Below are positions 1 through 8,700 of a stretch of 12,350 nucleotides of DNA, one piece after another; position 1 is the first letter of the stretch; the number at the start of each line of letters is the position of its first letter. Made by a program: the position numbers and the translations under genes. The DNA is taken from contig JAUXIH010000019.1 in the NCBI GenBank assembly GCA_030621105.1, positions 1 to 12,350 on the forward strand. The letters are read 5' to 3'. Origin of the DNA: Dehalococcoidia bacterium (GTDB lineage Bacteria > Chloroflexota > Dehalococcoidia > GIF9 > AB-539-J10). The notes beneath the pieces were generated by a model. It was not told the DNA's origin and did no database searches. It was given only the letters and a program-made list of their open reading frames with translations.

Positions 1-1
1 T

Positions 2-706
2 GCTATTTGGCAGTGCCTGCGGGGGGAAAATAGCAAGCCGCAGCAAATCATTTTAACGGCCTCGGGAGGGCCTTTCTATCGCTATCTTCCTGTGCAGATG
101 AGGCAGGTGACTCCTGAGCATGCTTTGCGCCATCCCACATGGAGGATGGGCAAGAAGGTTACGGTTGATTCTGCCACACTGATGAATAAGGGGCTGGAGG
201 TTATTGAAGCTCACTGGCTCTTTTCTGTTCCCTTTCAGAACATCAGGGTGCTTGTTCATCCCCAGAGCATAATTCACTCTATGGTAGAGTTTGTCGATGG
301 TTCGATTAAAGCACAGCTTGGTTTTCCTGATATGCGGTTGCCTATACAGCATGCCCTTTGCTACCCTGAGAGATTTCCTAGCGAGATGCTGCCGCATATT
401 GATTGGTCCAGTATTCACAATCTTGAGTTTGAGCCACTGGATCCTGATAGATTTCCATGTTTTCGCTTGGCGTTACAAGCGGGAGAGCTTGGGGGCACTT
501 ATCCTGCAGCGTTGTGTGCTGCTGATGAGATTGCCGTGGATCTTTTCTTGCAAGGGCGGCTTCCCTTCGCTAGTATTGCTGAAGTGATAGATAGTGTGTT
601 GCAGCAGCATGATGATGTAATTCATCCTTCCTTGGAGGAAATCCTTGCTGCTGATGAGAGAGCCAGGGTAGCAGCGCTGGTAGCAGCCGGGAGAGAAATT
701 TCATGA
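2..706 (+). CDS. dxr: 1-deoxy-D-xylulose 5-phosphate reductoisomerase, 3' part (5' end outside window)
   Basis: This cytosolic MEP-pathway enzyme converts 1-deoxy-D-xylulose 5-phosphate to 2-C-methyl-D-erythritol 4-phosphate with NADPH and a divalent metal. The frame is open from base 2, giving 234 visible residues. They begin with AIWQCL, which in the family directly follows the metal-binding SEH motif, so roughly the first 150 residues (the NADPH-binding domain) are missing. Visible family signatures are LTASGGPF, HPTWRMGKK (the flexible loop over the active site), DSATLMNKGLEVIEAHWLF (substrate and metal ligands Ser, Asn, Lys, Glu) and VHPQSIIHSMVEF. The helical C-terminal domain follows and is intact to the stop. 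The stop overlaps the rseP start by four bases (ATGA), which implies translational coupling. Identification is firm; only the 5' end is unseen. Confidence 0.97.
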   Translation, partial: AIWQCLRGENSKPQQIILTASGGPFYRYLPVQMRQVTPEHALRHPTWRMGKKVTVDSATLMNKGLEVIEAHWLFSVPFQNIRVLVHPQSIIHSMVEFVDGSIKAQLGFPDMRLPIQHALCYPERFPSEMLPHIDWSSIHNLEFEPLDPDRFPCFRLALQAGELGGTYPAALCAADEIAVDLFLQGRLPFASIAEVIDSVLQQHDDVIHPSLEEILAADERARVAALVAAGREIS

Positions 707-1755
707 GCAGCATAGCAGTGACGGTCTCGGCCTTCTTCGCCATGTTAGCGGTGCTGATACTTAGCCACGAATTTGGGCACTTCATTGCTGCCAAGCGCAG
801 CGGGGTTAAGGTAGAGGAATTTGGTTTTGGCTATCCTCCTCGCCTGTTTAGCGTGAAGAGGGGGGAGACTGAGTATTCTTTTAATCTCTTGCCTCTCGGC
901 GGATTTGTGAAGCTATTTGGGGAGGAAGATTCAGCACTCCCCCGTAGCTTTGCCAGCAAGCGAATTTCCATCAGGTTTCTGATACTTGCTGCGGGCCCCC
1001 TGATGAACTTGCTGTTGCCCGTGGTGTTTTTCTCTGCCAGTTTCATTGTGCCCCACGACGTATTGATGGAGCAAGTTCAAATACAGGATGTGGCTGCAAA
1101 CTCACCAGCAGAGGTGGGGGGAATGGAAATTGGGGATACTATTCTCATGGTAAATGGGAACGAGATTGAGAATCGTGGTGAGTTGGGATACTACATCATG
1201 CTGGGGTTGGGTACGGATACGGATATATTGCTCCAGAAAGAGGATTTGAGCCAAACTATGGTTACTGTGGTACCGAGGTGGGATCCCCCAGAGGGGCAGG
1301 GGGCAGTTGGCATAATGGTTGCCGGCGTGGATAGCCAAATTGTACAGCGTTCATATTCCCTGTGGGAGGGAAGCAAGCTTGGTATACAGCAATGCTGGGA
1401 GACATTGATGCTGTTTCGGAATGTGATCAGGAGCTGGATCATAGGAGCCGCATCCATGCAGGTGGCCGGGCCTGTGGGAATCGCTCAGATTGCTGGTGAT
1501 GCTGCCCGGGCGGGAATCAGCTCGCTGATGGCACTTACTGCTCTTGTCAGCCTTAATTTGGCTATAATAAACCTGTTGCCTTTTCCTGCACTGGATGGAG
1601 GTAGAATGGTTTTTCTAGTTGTGGAATTGCTGCGTCGTGGTAAGAGGATATCTACCAAGGTGGAGCAGCGGGTTAATTTTATTGGTTTTGCCACGCTGAT
1701 ATTTATAATGTGCGTGGTAACATATTTTGATATCATTCGTGTTATTCAGGGATAG
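703..1755 (+). CDS. rseP: RseP-type site-2 zinc metalloprotease (M50 family)
   Basis: This is an intramembrane protease that cleaves transmembrane segments, in many bacteria releasing anti-sigma factors or clearing signal peptides. It has 350 residues. HEFGH at residues 22-26 in the first membrane segment is the HExxH zinc site. A second membrane segment carries GPLMN (residues 98-102). One PDZ domain spans about residues 124-190, with the typical SPAEVGGMEIGDTI stretch. The third segment carries NLLPFPALDGG with the third zinc ligand, Asp298, and a last membrane helix lies near residues 325-347. The single PDZ domain makes it shorter than the two-PDZ E. coli protein of about 450 residues, as in many Gram-positive and Chloroflexi homologues. 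The start overlaps the dxr stop, and GGGAGA lies just upstream. Its substrate cannot be inferred; no sigma or anti-sigma gene is in the window. Confidence 0.95.
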   Translation: MSSIAVTVSAFFAMLAVLILSHEFGHFIAAKRSGVKVEEFGFGYPPRLFSVKRGETEYSFNLLPLGGFVKLFGEEDSALPRSFASKRISIRFLILAAGPLMNLLLPVVFFSASFIVPHDVLMEQVQIQDVAANSPAEVGGMEIGDTILMVNGNEIENRGELGYYIMLGLGTDTDILLQKEDLSQTMVTVVPRWDPPEGQGAVGIMVAGVDSQIVQRSYSLWEGSKLGIQQCWETLMLFRNVIRSWIIGAASMQVAGPVGIAQIAGDAARAGISSLMALTALVSLNLAIINLLPFPALDGGRMVFLVVELLRRGKRISTKVEQRVNFIGFATLIFIMCVVTYFDIIRVIQG

Positions 1756-1766
1756 CTCATTATATT

Positions 1767-2816
1767 ATGATGCCTCGGCGAGTTTCGATACCGGTACGGG
1801 TTGGTTCAGTCACTATTGGGGGTGATGCTCCAGTGGTGGTGCAATCCATGACGACTACTGATACCAGGGATGTCGACGCTACCGTGAATCAAATCAAGGA
1901 GTTGGAGGAGTGTGGGTGTGAACTGGTGCGCGTGGCAGTTAAGGATAAGCAGGCCGCTGGGAGCATTTCTGCTATCAAGAGTCGCGTTTCCCTGCCTCTT
2001 ATTGCTGACATTCATTTTGATTATCGCCTGGCATTGGCAGCGCTATATGCTGGTGCTGATGGGCTTCGCCTGAATCCGGGGAATATTCGTGATAGAGAAC
2101 AGGTTGCCAGAGTGGTGAATGTTGCCAGAGAGCGAGGTGTTCCCATTCGTATTGGAGTTAATGCTGGCAGCTTACCAATGGAATTCAAGCCGGATGTTCC
2201 GCTTGCTGGGCGTATGGTTGAAGCTGTGATGGAGCAGGTTGAATTGCTGGAGAGCCTGGATTTTAACCTGATCAAGATATCTCTTAAGTCCTTCGATGTC
2301 CTTGCTACTGTTCAGGCATACCAGGACATTGCTGCTAGGGTCCCCTATCCACTTCATTTGGGCATTACCGAGGCAGGACTTCCCCGCAATGGATCTATAC
2401 GCAGCTCTGTTGGGCTTGGCATACTGTTGTATCAGGGAATAGGGGATACCATCCGTGTTTCTCTCAGTGCCCACCCATGCCTGGAGGTAACTGTAGCCTT
2501 TGAGATATTGAAGAGTCTTGGCCTTCGCCAGCGAGGGCCAACGCTGGTTAGCTGTCCGTCTTGTGGCCGAGCCGAGATTGATGTTATTGCTCTGGCGGAA
2601 GCGACAAGCCAGTACCTGGAAAGGGTGACTAAACCAATCAAGGTAGCCGTAATGGGGTGTGTTGTTAATGGGCCTGGCGAGGCCAGGGATGCCGATGTGG
2701 GAATTGCCGGTGGCAAACATAGAGGTGTTGTATTTCGCAAGGGCGAAATAGTAACTACTGTGCCTGAGAAGGATCTACTACAGGCTTTAATCGCAGAGAT
2801 AGAGAGGGGAACTTAA
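1767..2816 (+). CDS. ispG: 4-hydroxy-3-methylbut-2-en-1-yl diphosphate synthase (IspG/GcpE)
   Basis: This is the penultimate MEP-pathway enzyme. It reductively opens MEcPP to HMBPP using a [4Fe-4S] cluster and electrons from ferredoxin or flavodoxin. It has 349 residues, the usual size for the short bacterial form. An N-terminal TIM-barrel part includes VVVQSMTTTDT near residue 25 and IRIGVNAGSL. The C-terminal cluster domain carries CPSC (Cys263, Cys266) and GCVVNGPGEA (Cys298, Glu305), the complete cluster ligand set. Two adjacent ATG codons open the frame. I took the first, but the second (1770) is equally possible because the nearest purine-rich stretch, AGGGA at 1748-1752, is rather distant. 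The gene begins 11 bases after rseP, and its TAA shares one base with the proS ATG. Linkage to dxr puts two MEP steps on one transcript. Confidence 0.97.
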   Translation: MMPRRVSIPVRVGSVTIGGDAPVVVQSMTTTDTRDVDATVNQIKELEECGCELVRVAVKDKQAAGSISAIKSRVSLPLIADIHFDYRLALAALYAGADGLRLNPGNIRDREQVARVVNVARERGVPIRIGVNAGSLPMEFKPDVPLAGRMVEAVMEQVELLESLDFNLIKISLKSFDVLATVQAYQDIAARVPYPLHLGITEAGLPRNGSIRSSVGLGILLYQGIGDTIRVSLSAHPCLEVTVAFEILKSLGLRQRGPTLVSCPSCGRAEIDVIALAEATSQYLERVTKPIKVAVMGCVVNGPGEARDADVGIAGGKHRGVVFRKGEIVTTVPEKDLLQALIAEIERGT

Positions 2817-4516
2817 TGCGTTTGTCCAGATTATTTGGCAAGACAATGAGACAGGTGCCGACAGAGGCTGAAAGTATTAGCCATCAGCTATTGCTTCGAG
2901 CGGGCATGATACTTCAGGAAACGACTGGCGTTTATATTTACCTGCCTCTGGGCTGGAGGGTATTTGAGAAAATAGCCATGGTGATCAAACAGGAGATGGA
3001 TAGAATTGGGGGACAAGAGTTAATGCTGCCAGTGCTACAGCCTTTTGATCTGTGGGAGCGATCGGGTCGATATGTTTCCTTCGGCTCATCTTTATTTACG
3101 GTGACAGATCGCAGGGAGCGGAAACTTGTTTTGGGTCCGACCCATGAGGAAGTGATTACCGAGCTTGCTCACCGGTGTGTACAGAGCTATCGTGATTTAC
3201 CCCTGCTTCTTTATCAGGTGCAAACCAAGTTCCGTGATGAACCTCGTCCCCGTGGAGGATTAATTCGAGTACGTGAGTTTGCTATGAAGGATATGTATAG
3301 TTTTGACACCGATGAGGCAGGATTAGCAAAGAGTTACGAGATTGTGAGCCAGGCTTATAAAGTTATTTATACTCGCCTTGGGTTGCCAGTACAGATGGTC
3401 GAGGCTGATAGTGGTGCCATAGGAGGGAAAGACTCTCATGAGTTTATGGTAATCGCTGACAATGGAGAGGACGATATAATCTCTTGTCCTGCCTGTGGTT
3501 ATAGTGCTAATGCCGAGAAGGCGCAGAGCGCGAAGGTGGATGAGAGTGGTGGACTTCCCCTCCCGCTGGAAGAGATAGCAACTCCAGGGAAGAAGATGAT
3601 ACAGGAGGTAGCCAGTTTTCTGGATATTCCTGCCTCCAGGACTCTTAAGGTTGTATTTTATTCTGCTGATGGCGAGTTTACGCTAGTAGTTATTCGCGGC
3701 GATTTAGAGGTCAATGAGACCAAGCTAAGGAATATATTGAAGTGTTCGGAGTTACGGCTGGCTACTGAAAGTGAGGTAAAAGGTGCGGGAATGATAACTG
3801 GCTTTGCCTCGCCATTAAATGTTAGGAATGTCAAGGTTGTTGCTGATGACTCTATTACATTGGGATCTAACTTTGTTGCTGGCGCTAATAAAGAGGGATT
3901 TCACTTTAGAAATGTCAACTACCCGAGGGATTTCCATGTCGATGTTATGGGCGATGTGACGTTGACCAAAGCTGGCCATATATGTCCTATGTGTGGGGGT
4001 GAATTAATTGCATATCGTGGTATTGAGGTGGGACATGTATTCAAACTGGGTACATTTTTAAGTGATAAGTTTAATGCCTCATTTTTAGATCGAGATGGTG
4101 TATCTAGGCCACTCGTTATGGGATGTTATGGAATGGGCCTGGGGCGTTTACTAGCGGCTATTGTAGAGCAGAAGCATGATGATAAGGGGATTATCTGGCC
4201 GGCATTGGTTGCCCCCTACCAGGTTTATCTCTGCCCTCTTTCTGGATCTGACCCCAAGGTTGCCTCGCTTGCGGAGGAAATTTACGGAGAGCTACAGGCG
4301 CAGGGTATTGAAGTTCTCTTTGATGATCGCAAGGAATCTCCAGGAATTAAATTTAACGATGCTGATTTGTTGGGCATTCCATTAAGGCTAACATTATCGC
4401 CACGTACTGTTAAGAATGACAGCATAGAAGCGAAGTGGCGATGGGAGAAGCAATTTCAGATGTTGCCCCTGGAGAATTTACCTTACAGCGTTGTACAGCT
4501 ATTTCAGGATATTTAG
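2816..4516 (+). CDS. proS: Prolyl-tRNA synthetase, bacterial type with editing domain
   Basis: This class II synthetase charges tRNA-Pro and, through its inserted domain, hydrolyses mischarged Ala-tRNA-Pro. It has 566 residues, normal for the bacterial form. The catalytic core shows GPTHEE, motif 2 at about residues 138-163 (FRDEPRPRGGLIRVREF) and motif 3 at 435-444 (MGCYGMGLGR). The YbaK-like insertion lies at about residues 228-385; Lys278 in RTLKVV is the likely counterpart of the editing lysine of the E. coli enzyme. CxxC pairs flank the insertion, at Cys224/Cys227 and Cys390/Cys393, and could together hold a metal. The C-terminal anticodon-binding domain contains GIEVLFDDRKESPGIKF. AGGGG lies six bases before the ATG, which overlaps the ispG stop by one base. 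It is the last gene of the plus-strand operon. Confidence 0.98.
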   Translation: MRLSRLFGKTMRQVPTEAESISHQLLLRAGMILQETTGVYIYLPLGWRVFEKIAMVIKQEMDRIGGQELMLPVLQPFDLWERSGRYVSFGSSLFTVTDRRERKLVLGPTHEEVITELAHRCVQSYRDLPLLLYQVQTKFRDEPRPRGGLIRVREFAMKDMYSFDTDEAGLAKSYEIVSQAYKVIYTRLGLPVQMVEADSGAIGGKDSHEFMVIADNGEDDIISCPACGYSANAEKAQSAKVDESGGLPLPLEEIATPGKKMIQEVASFLDIPASRTLKVVFYSADGEFTLVVIRGDLEVNETKLRNILKCSELRLATESEVKGAGMITGFASPLNVRNVKVVADDSITLGSNFVAGANKEGFHFRNVNYPRDFHVDVMGDVTLTKAGHICPMCGGELIAYRGIEVGHVFKLGTFLSDKFNASFLDRDGVSRPLVMGCYGMGLGRLLAAIVEQKHDDKGIIWPALVAPYQVYLCPLSGSDPKVASLAEEIYGELQAQGIEVLFDDRKESPGIKFNDADLLGIPLRLTLSPRTVKNDSIEAKWRWEKQFQMLPLENLPYSVVQLFQDI

Positions 4517-4627
4517 CTTGTTTTGAGTTAGTTAATACCAGATTTTGGTACCATTCAATGGGTTCTTCAGATAGCTGCTATGAATCTGCGTTTATCACGC
4601 ATGCTGGTTAAGTTCCTGAGATAAAAA
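4517..4627. other. Convergent intergenic gap between proS and pheT
   Basis: Two operons converge here, so termination in both directions is expected. I see only two five-base-pair inverted repeats, TACCA/TGGTA (4536-4540 with 4546-4550) and TGCGT/ACGCA (4587-4591 with 4597-4601). Neither has a T-run, so no intrinsic terminator can be claimed. No small gene or RNA is recognisable. Confidence 0.6.
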
Positions 4628-7051
4628 TCAGCTTCTCAATTTTGCTCCCAGTGCCCGATCTAGCTGGTGTAGTATTTGCTGTTCAATTTGGTTAGCCTCA
4701 GCATCGGTTAAGGTCCGATCAGCAGATTGATATACAATTCTCAGGGCAAGGGATTTTTTGCCTTGTGGTATTTGTTTTCCCTCATATATATCAAACAGAG
4801 TTACTGTTGTTACGAGAGGAAAACCGCGAATTATTTTATCTGCCCTCTGGTAATCCATGTCCTTGTCTATGACCAGCGCTAGATCTCTGGTGATACTGGG
4901 AAAGCGGAATATGGAATTGTAGGTTACTGCTGAGGTTATTTTGTCCAGCAACTTATCGATGTCAATTTCAGCAAGACAAGCAGAAGAGGAAAGGTCAAAT
5001 TCTTGTGTCACCCGGGGATGCAAGTCTCCGATAATTCCTATTTTGTCACCATTAACCATTATGCTGGCGCTTCTGCCCGGAAACAGGTTTCTGTCTTTGC
5101 AAGGTTCGAAACTTGCGTGCAGTTTTAGTCGAGACAGGAGGTTTTCCACTATGCCTTTAGCATCGAAGAAGTCCAGCATCCCTGAGTTATTATGCCATGA
5201 CAATTCCTGTCTTGGGCCACTGAGTCCAAAACAGAGCATTTCTTTCTCTTCTGGTAGCGATCTGGAGTCAGGGGCAGTAGCATCAGCGTGTGGCAAGAAT
5301 ATCTTGCCGATCTCGAATATTCTTATGCCAGATTCGTAGTTTTTTTGGTTGTATGCCATTGTGGTCAACAAGCCAGGTTGCAGGGAAGTACGCAGGTATT
5401 CCTGCTCTCTGCTCATGGGATTGGCTATCTTCATAGGTGTAACATCTTGTTCCAGTGAAGGAGAAAGTTTTTCTGTTTTCTCGCGGCTGATCAGTGAATA
5501 CGTTAGAATCTCGTGACAGCCGCAATTTGTCATAATGCTGCGTAACTTTTGTTTTAGATTGAGCATCTCGGAAGTTTCACGCCGAGGCAGGGAGGAACTC
5601 AGGCTTGCCCTGGGAATTTTGTCGTAGCCGATAATGCGCAGGATTTCCTCGATAATATCAGCCACACAATTTATATCGCTACGCCAGTAAGGGGTGGTGA
5701 TAAAAATACGAGAGTCCGCTGTGTTTTTCTGGCACTCAAAACCTAGAGATCTGAGGGCTTTGAGCATTTCTTCAGGAGCGACCTTGAAGCCACTAATCCT
5801 CTTTAGTTCTTGAGGGGAGATAGACAGTTGCTTGGGCATTACTTTTTCTGATTGGATATCAATGATACCTTTATGCGCTTTGCCTCCAGCCAGGTTTACC
5901 AGAAGCTGTGTAGCTCGTTGTAGTGCTATCAGTGGAAGTCCAGGACTTAATCCTTTGTCAAAACGAGTTGATGCTTCGCTCTGCAGGTTAAGTTGGGTGC
6001 AGCCCTGGCGAATGGTAGCACGATTGAAATTTGCTGATTCTAGCAATATAGAAGTGCTTTTTTCTGTTATTTCGGTTCTCAGGCCGCCCATGATTCCGCC
6101 AATGGCAATGGGGCTCTCGCTGTCCGCGATAACAAGTATGTTGGGGGTGAGTGTGTGTTCTGCTCCATCCAATGTTGTTAACGTTTCTTTGTCTTTAGCC
6201 CGGCGAATGATGATTTGCTTACCACTAATTTTGTGATAATCAAATGTGTGCAGAGGTTGTCCGTACTCCAACATTACGTAGTTGCTAATGTCAACAATAT
6301 TGTTGATTGGCTTCATGCCGTAGCTGGCTAGGCGTTGCTGTAACCAGTCAGGGGAAGGACCTATGGTGATATCTGTTACCAAACTAGCACAGTATCTGGG
6401 GCAAAGGGTTGGGTCTTCGATATCTATGGAAATAAATGAATTTATATCAGGATCGGTTTCTTTATAGTGAACTTCGGGTAAATGAAGCTTCTCTCCAGTG
6501 AGGGCAGCAATTTCTCTGGCTATTCCAATCATAGATAGGCAATCAGAGCGATTCGGGGTGACATCCAAATCTAAAATTGTATTACCCAGATAGTTACTAA
6601 GTGGGGCCCCAAGGGGGGCATCTGGGGGGAGTATCATGATACCCTCATGTTGGTCAGAAATGCCCAGTTCCTTCTCGGAGCATACCATGCCATTGGAGGC
6701 GACACCGCGAATTTTGGCCGACTTTAGCATGACAAGTTTCCCAGTATGAGCATCTACCAATTGAGCTCCTACTTTGGCAAAAGGAACCTTCTGTCCAGTA
6801 GAAATGTTAGGGGCACCACAGACGACGCTTACCTGCTCGTCGCCCAAGTTAATAGTGGCAAGTTTTAACCGATCAGCGTGTGGGTGAAGCTGTATGTCAG
6901 TTACCTCTCCTATGAAAATGTCTGCCCATTTTCCGCTTGAGGGGTTGATATTCTGTGTCTCGATTCCTGCCATAGTTAGTTTATTTGCTATTACCTGAGG
7001 CGCTAGCTTGATGTCTACATATTGGTTAAGCCACTTTATTGGAGCCTTCAT
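4628..7051 (-). CDS. pheT: Phenylalanyl-tRNA synthetase beta subunit
   Basis: This is the large subunit of the alpha2-beta2 phenylalanyl-tRNA synthetase. It binds tRNA-Phe and edits Tyr-tRNA-Phe, while catalysis lies in PheS. It has 807 residues, full length for the long bacterial form. The N-terminus MKAPIKWLNQYV is typical. An EMAP/Trbp111-type tRNA-binding fold follows at about residues 40-150 (HPHADRLKLATINLG, VVCGAPN). The B3/B4 editing region contains VTPNRSDCLSMIGIAREIA and VMLEYGQPLHTFDY. A B5 segment has DIIEEILRIIGYDKIP. The C-terminal ferredoxin-like anticodon-binding domain begins near FRFPSITRDLALVID. It lies 21 bases after pheS and is the last gene of the minus-strand operon. 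The Shine-Dalgarno sequence is weak: AGGTG overlaps the pheS stop and is about 18 bases from the ATG. The family-typical N-terminus still fixes the start. Confidence 0.98.
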   Translation of the reverse strand: MKAPIKWLNQYVDIKLAPQVIANKLTMAGIETQNINPSSGKWADIFIGEVTDIQLHPHADRLKLATINLGDEQVSVVCGAPNISTGQKVPFAKVGAQLVDAHTGKLVMLKSAKIRGVASNGMVCSEKELGISDQHEGIMILPPDAPLGAPLSNYLGNTILDLDVTPNRSDCLSMIGIAREIAALTGEKLHLPEVHYKETDPDINSFISIDIEDPTLCPRYCASLVTDITIGPSPDWLQQRLASYGMKPINNIVDISNYVMLEYGQPLHTFDYHKISGKQIIIRRAKDKETLTTLDGAEHTLTPNILVIADSESPIAIGGIMGGLRTEITEKSTSILLESANFNRATIRQGCTQLNLQSEASTRFDKGLSPGLPLIALQRATQLLVNLAGGKAHKGIIDIQSEKVMPKQLSISPQELKRISGFKVAPEEMLKALRSLGFECQKNTADSRIFITTPYWRSDINCVADIIEEILRIIGYDKIPRASLSSSLPRRETSEMLNLKQKLRSIMTNCGCHEILTYSLISREKTEKLSPSLEQDVTPMKIANPMSREQEYLRTSLQPGLLTTMAYNQKNYESGIRIFEIGKIFLPHADATAPDSRSLPEEKEMLCFGLSGPRQELSWHNNSGMLDFFDAKGIVENLLSRLKLHASFEPCKDRNLFPGRSASIMVNGDKIGIIGDLHPRVTQEFDLSSSACLAEIDIDKLLDKITSAVTYNSIFRFPSITRDLALVIDKDMDYQRADKIIRGFPLVTTVTLFDIYEGKQIPQGKKSLALRIVYQSADRTLTDAEANQIEQQILHQLDRALGAKLRS

Positions 7052-7072
7052 TTTACTTATCTATTTAGACAC

Positions 7073-8104
7073 CTAGAATTGTTGTAGAAACCGGAGATCA
7101 TTACGGTAGAACAAGCGAATGTCATCAACGCCGTATCGGAGCATGGGTATACGCTCAATACCTAACCCGAAGGCGAAGCCACTGTAAATATCGGGATTGA
7201 TATTTGCCCGTCTGAGCACATCAGGATGCACCATACCTGCTCCCAGGATCTCAAGCCAGCCACTATAATTACATATGCGGCAACCAGAGCCGTGGCAGGA
7301 CAAGCACTCGATAGCTACCTCTACTCCTGGTTCCACAAAAGGAAAGTAGTCACACCTGAAACGTATCCTTATCTCTTTGCCAAAGAGGCTATAACACAGC
7401 TCGAATAATGTATCCTTTAAGTTGGCCATGGTTACATTTTTATCTATGGCCAGGCCCTCTATTTGATAGAACATAGATTCGTGGGTCGCATCTGTTGCTT
7501 CATATCTATATACTCGCCCAGGAGCTATCACCCGTATTGGCGGACGAGTTTTTTCCATGACTCTAATTTGTGTTGGCGAGGTGTGAGTACGTAAGAGTCG
7601 GGAATCTTTTCCTGAAGTATCTATCCATAGAGTGGCGAACATGTCTCGCGCTGGATGCCACTGGGGGATATTTAAGGCTTCAAAATTATAATAGTCCCAT
7701 TCAACGTCAGGTCCCTCGACAATCTGGAAACCCATATTACGTAGTATGTCGCAAATCTCCTCTAGTGTTTGAGTTATGGGATGGATATGCCCACTGGAGA
7801 TGGGTCGGCCAGGTAAGGTGACGTCCAGCTTATCTTGTTGCAGGGAAGACAAAAGCGAAGCTTCTTGAAGGGTATTTCTCTTTTCTGCCAAGCTTGATTC
7901 TAAGGCTATTTTAACCTTATTAGCTTGGGCACCTACCTCTCTGCGTTCCTCGATGGGCAGCTTGGCTAGAGAATGTAATATCTGCGTTAGTTTGCTTTTC
8001 TTACCCAGGAAGCGTATTTTCCACGAGTCAAGATCCTTGATGTTATTGATCTTGACCAGTTCTTCTATTGCTTCGGCACGAAGCTCTCCAAGCTGTTTCG
8101 CCAT
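7073..8104 (-). CDS. pheS: Phenylalanyl-tRNA synthetase alpha subunit
   Basis: This is the catalytic class II subunit that activates phenylalanine and charges tRNA-Phe with PheT. It has 343 residues, the usual length. An N-terminal coiled-coil arm (about residues 1-90, rich in Lys, Glu and Leu) contacts the tRNA. The core starts at GHIHPITQTLEEI and includes EGPDVEWDYYNFEALN. Motif 2 is in RVYRYEATDATHESMF, and motif 3 is GFAFGLGIER at residues 309-318. A four-cysteine cluster, CxxCxxxxCxxC (Cys267, 270, 275, 278), is probably a zinc knuckle seen in many bacterial PheS proteins. The ATG shares one base with the rplT stop (TAATG), with AAGAGAG just upstream. It should therefore be translationally coupled to rplT, with no room for a phenylalanine leader attenuator. 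Confidence 0.98.
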   Translation of the reverse strand: MAKQLGELRAEAIEELVKINNIKDLDSWKIRFLGKKSKLTQILHSLAKLPIEERREVGAQANKVKIALESSLAEKRNTLQEASLLSSLQQDKLDVTLPGRPISSGHIHPITQTLEEICDILRNMGFQIVEGPDVEWDYYNFEALNIPQWHPARDMFATLWIDTSGKDSRLLRTHTSPTQIRVMEKTRPPIRVIAPGRVYRYEATDATHESMFYQIEGLAIDKNVTMANLKDTLFELCYSLFGKEIRIRFRCDYFPFVEPGVEVAIECLSCHGSGCRICNYSGWLEILGAGMVHPDVLRRANINPDIYSGFAFGLGIERIPMLRYGVDDIRLFYRNDLRFLQQF

Positions 8105-8463
8105 TACTCTCTTTTTGAGGAAACAAGATCAACTAATTGAGCAAAACCATTGGAGTCTGTGACTGCCATTTCAGCTAGCATCTTGCGGTTAATTTCCAAA
8201 TTTGAACGTTTTAAGCAAGCTATAAATTGGCTGTAGGATAAGGCTCCTTGAGAATGAAGGGCTGCATTAATCCTGAGAATCCATAGCCTTCTAATATCAC
8301 TTTTGCGCTCGCGGCGATGGCGGTAGGCATAGTCTAGCGAGTGGAGCATGGATTCATGGGCAACCCTGTAGTGCAAACGCCTTGACGCCCTATGCCCCTT
8401 GGTTAGTTGAAGCACCTCCTTGTGGCGTTGATGAGTTATTTTTCCACTCCTAGCACGTGGCAT
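8104..8463 (-). CDS. rplT: 50S ribosomal protein L20
   Basis: This large-subunit protein binds 23S rRNA and is needed early in 50S assembly. In E. coli and Bacillus it also represses its own operon by binding leader RNA. It has 119 residues, the usual size, with a long basic N-terminal helix (MPRARSGKITHQRHKEVLQLTKGHR, then RRERKSDIRRLWILRINAA) and a globular C-terminal part (SQFIACLKRSNLEINRKML). A strong Shine-Dalgarno sequence, AAAGGAGG, sits five bases before the ATG. It begins 36 bases after rpmI. A L20-binding pseudoknot upstream cannot be recognised by eye. Confidence 0.98.
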   Translation of the reverse strand: MPRARSGKITHQRHKEVLQLTKGHRASRRLHYRVAHESMLHSLDYAYRHRRERKSDIRRLWILRINAALHSQGALSYSQFIACLKRSNLEINRKMLAEMAVTDSNGFAQLVDLVSSKRE

Positions 8464-8499
8464 AGTATCCTCCTTTAATTCTGCAATTATCGCAATCGT

Positions 8500-8700
8500 T
8501 TACAGATTGTATGGTATAAGTTTCCTAATCCTCTTTTTGTCTGCTGTTGATGCTGGTATTAGTTCACCGTAAAGACGTTTGGTTCTGGCAGCCTTTTTCC
8601 TGCGCAAGTGACTTTTACCGCATTTAGTGCGCATCAGTTTGCCGCTGCCTGTTATGCTAAAGCGGCTTTTTGCTCCCTTGTGTGTCTTGAGTTTTGGCAT
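8500..8700 (-). CDS. rpmI: 50S ribosomal protein L35
   Basis: This is a small basic protein of the 50S subunit. It has 66 residues, with the family's opening MPKLKTHKGAKSRF and central KLMRTKCGKSHLRRKKAARTKR followed by a LIP segment, which is diagnostic. Its first 44 bases lie inside the 3' end of infC in a different frame, so its ribosome binding site is within the infC coding sequence. rplT follows after 36 bases, as in most bacteria. Confidence 0.98.
   Translation of the reverse strand: MPKLKTHKGAKSRFSITGSGKLMRTKCGKSHLRRKKAARTKRLYGELIPASTADKKRIRKLIPYNL

Noticed and set aside
2172..2720. Long antisense open frame (182 codons) opposite ispG
   Set aside because: No recognisable motif or binding site, and the plus strand encodes a full IspG with all ligands; it is a shadow frame.
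4536..4601. Two small inverted repeats in the proS-pheT gap as terminators
   Set aside because: Stems are only five base pairs with five-base loops and no T-run on either strand; expected by chance in AT-rich intergenic DNA.
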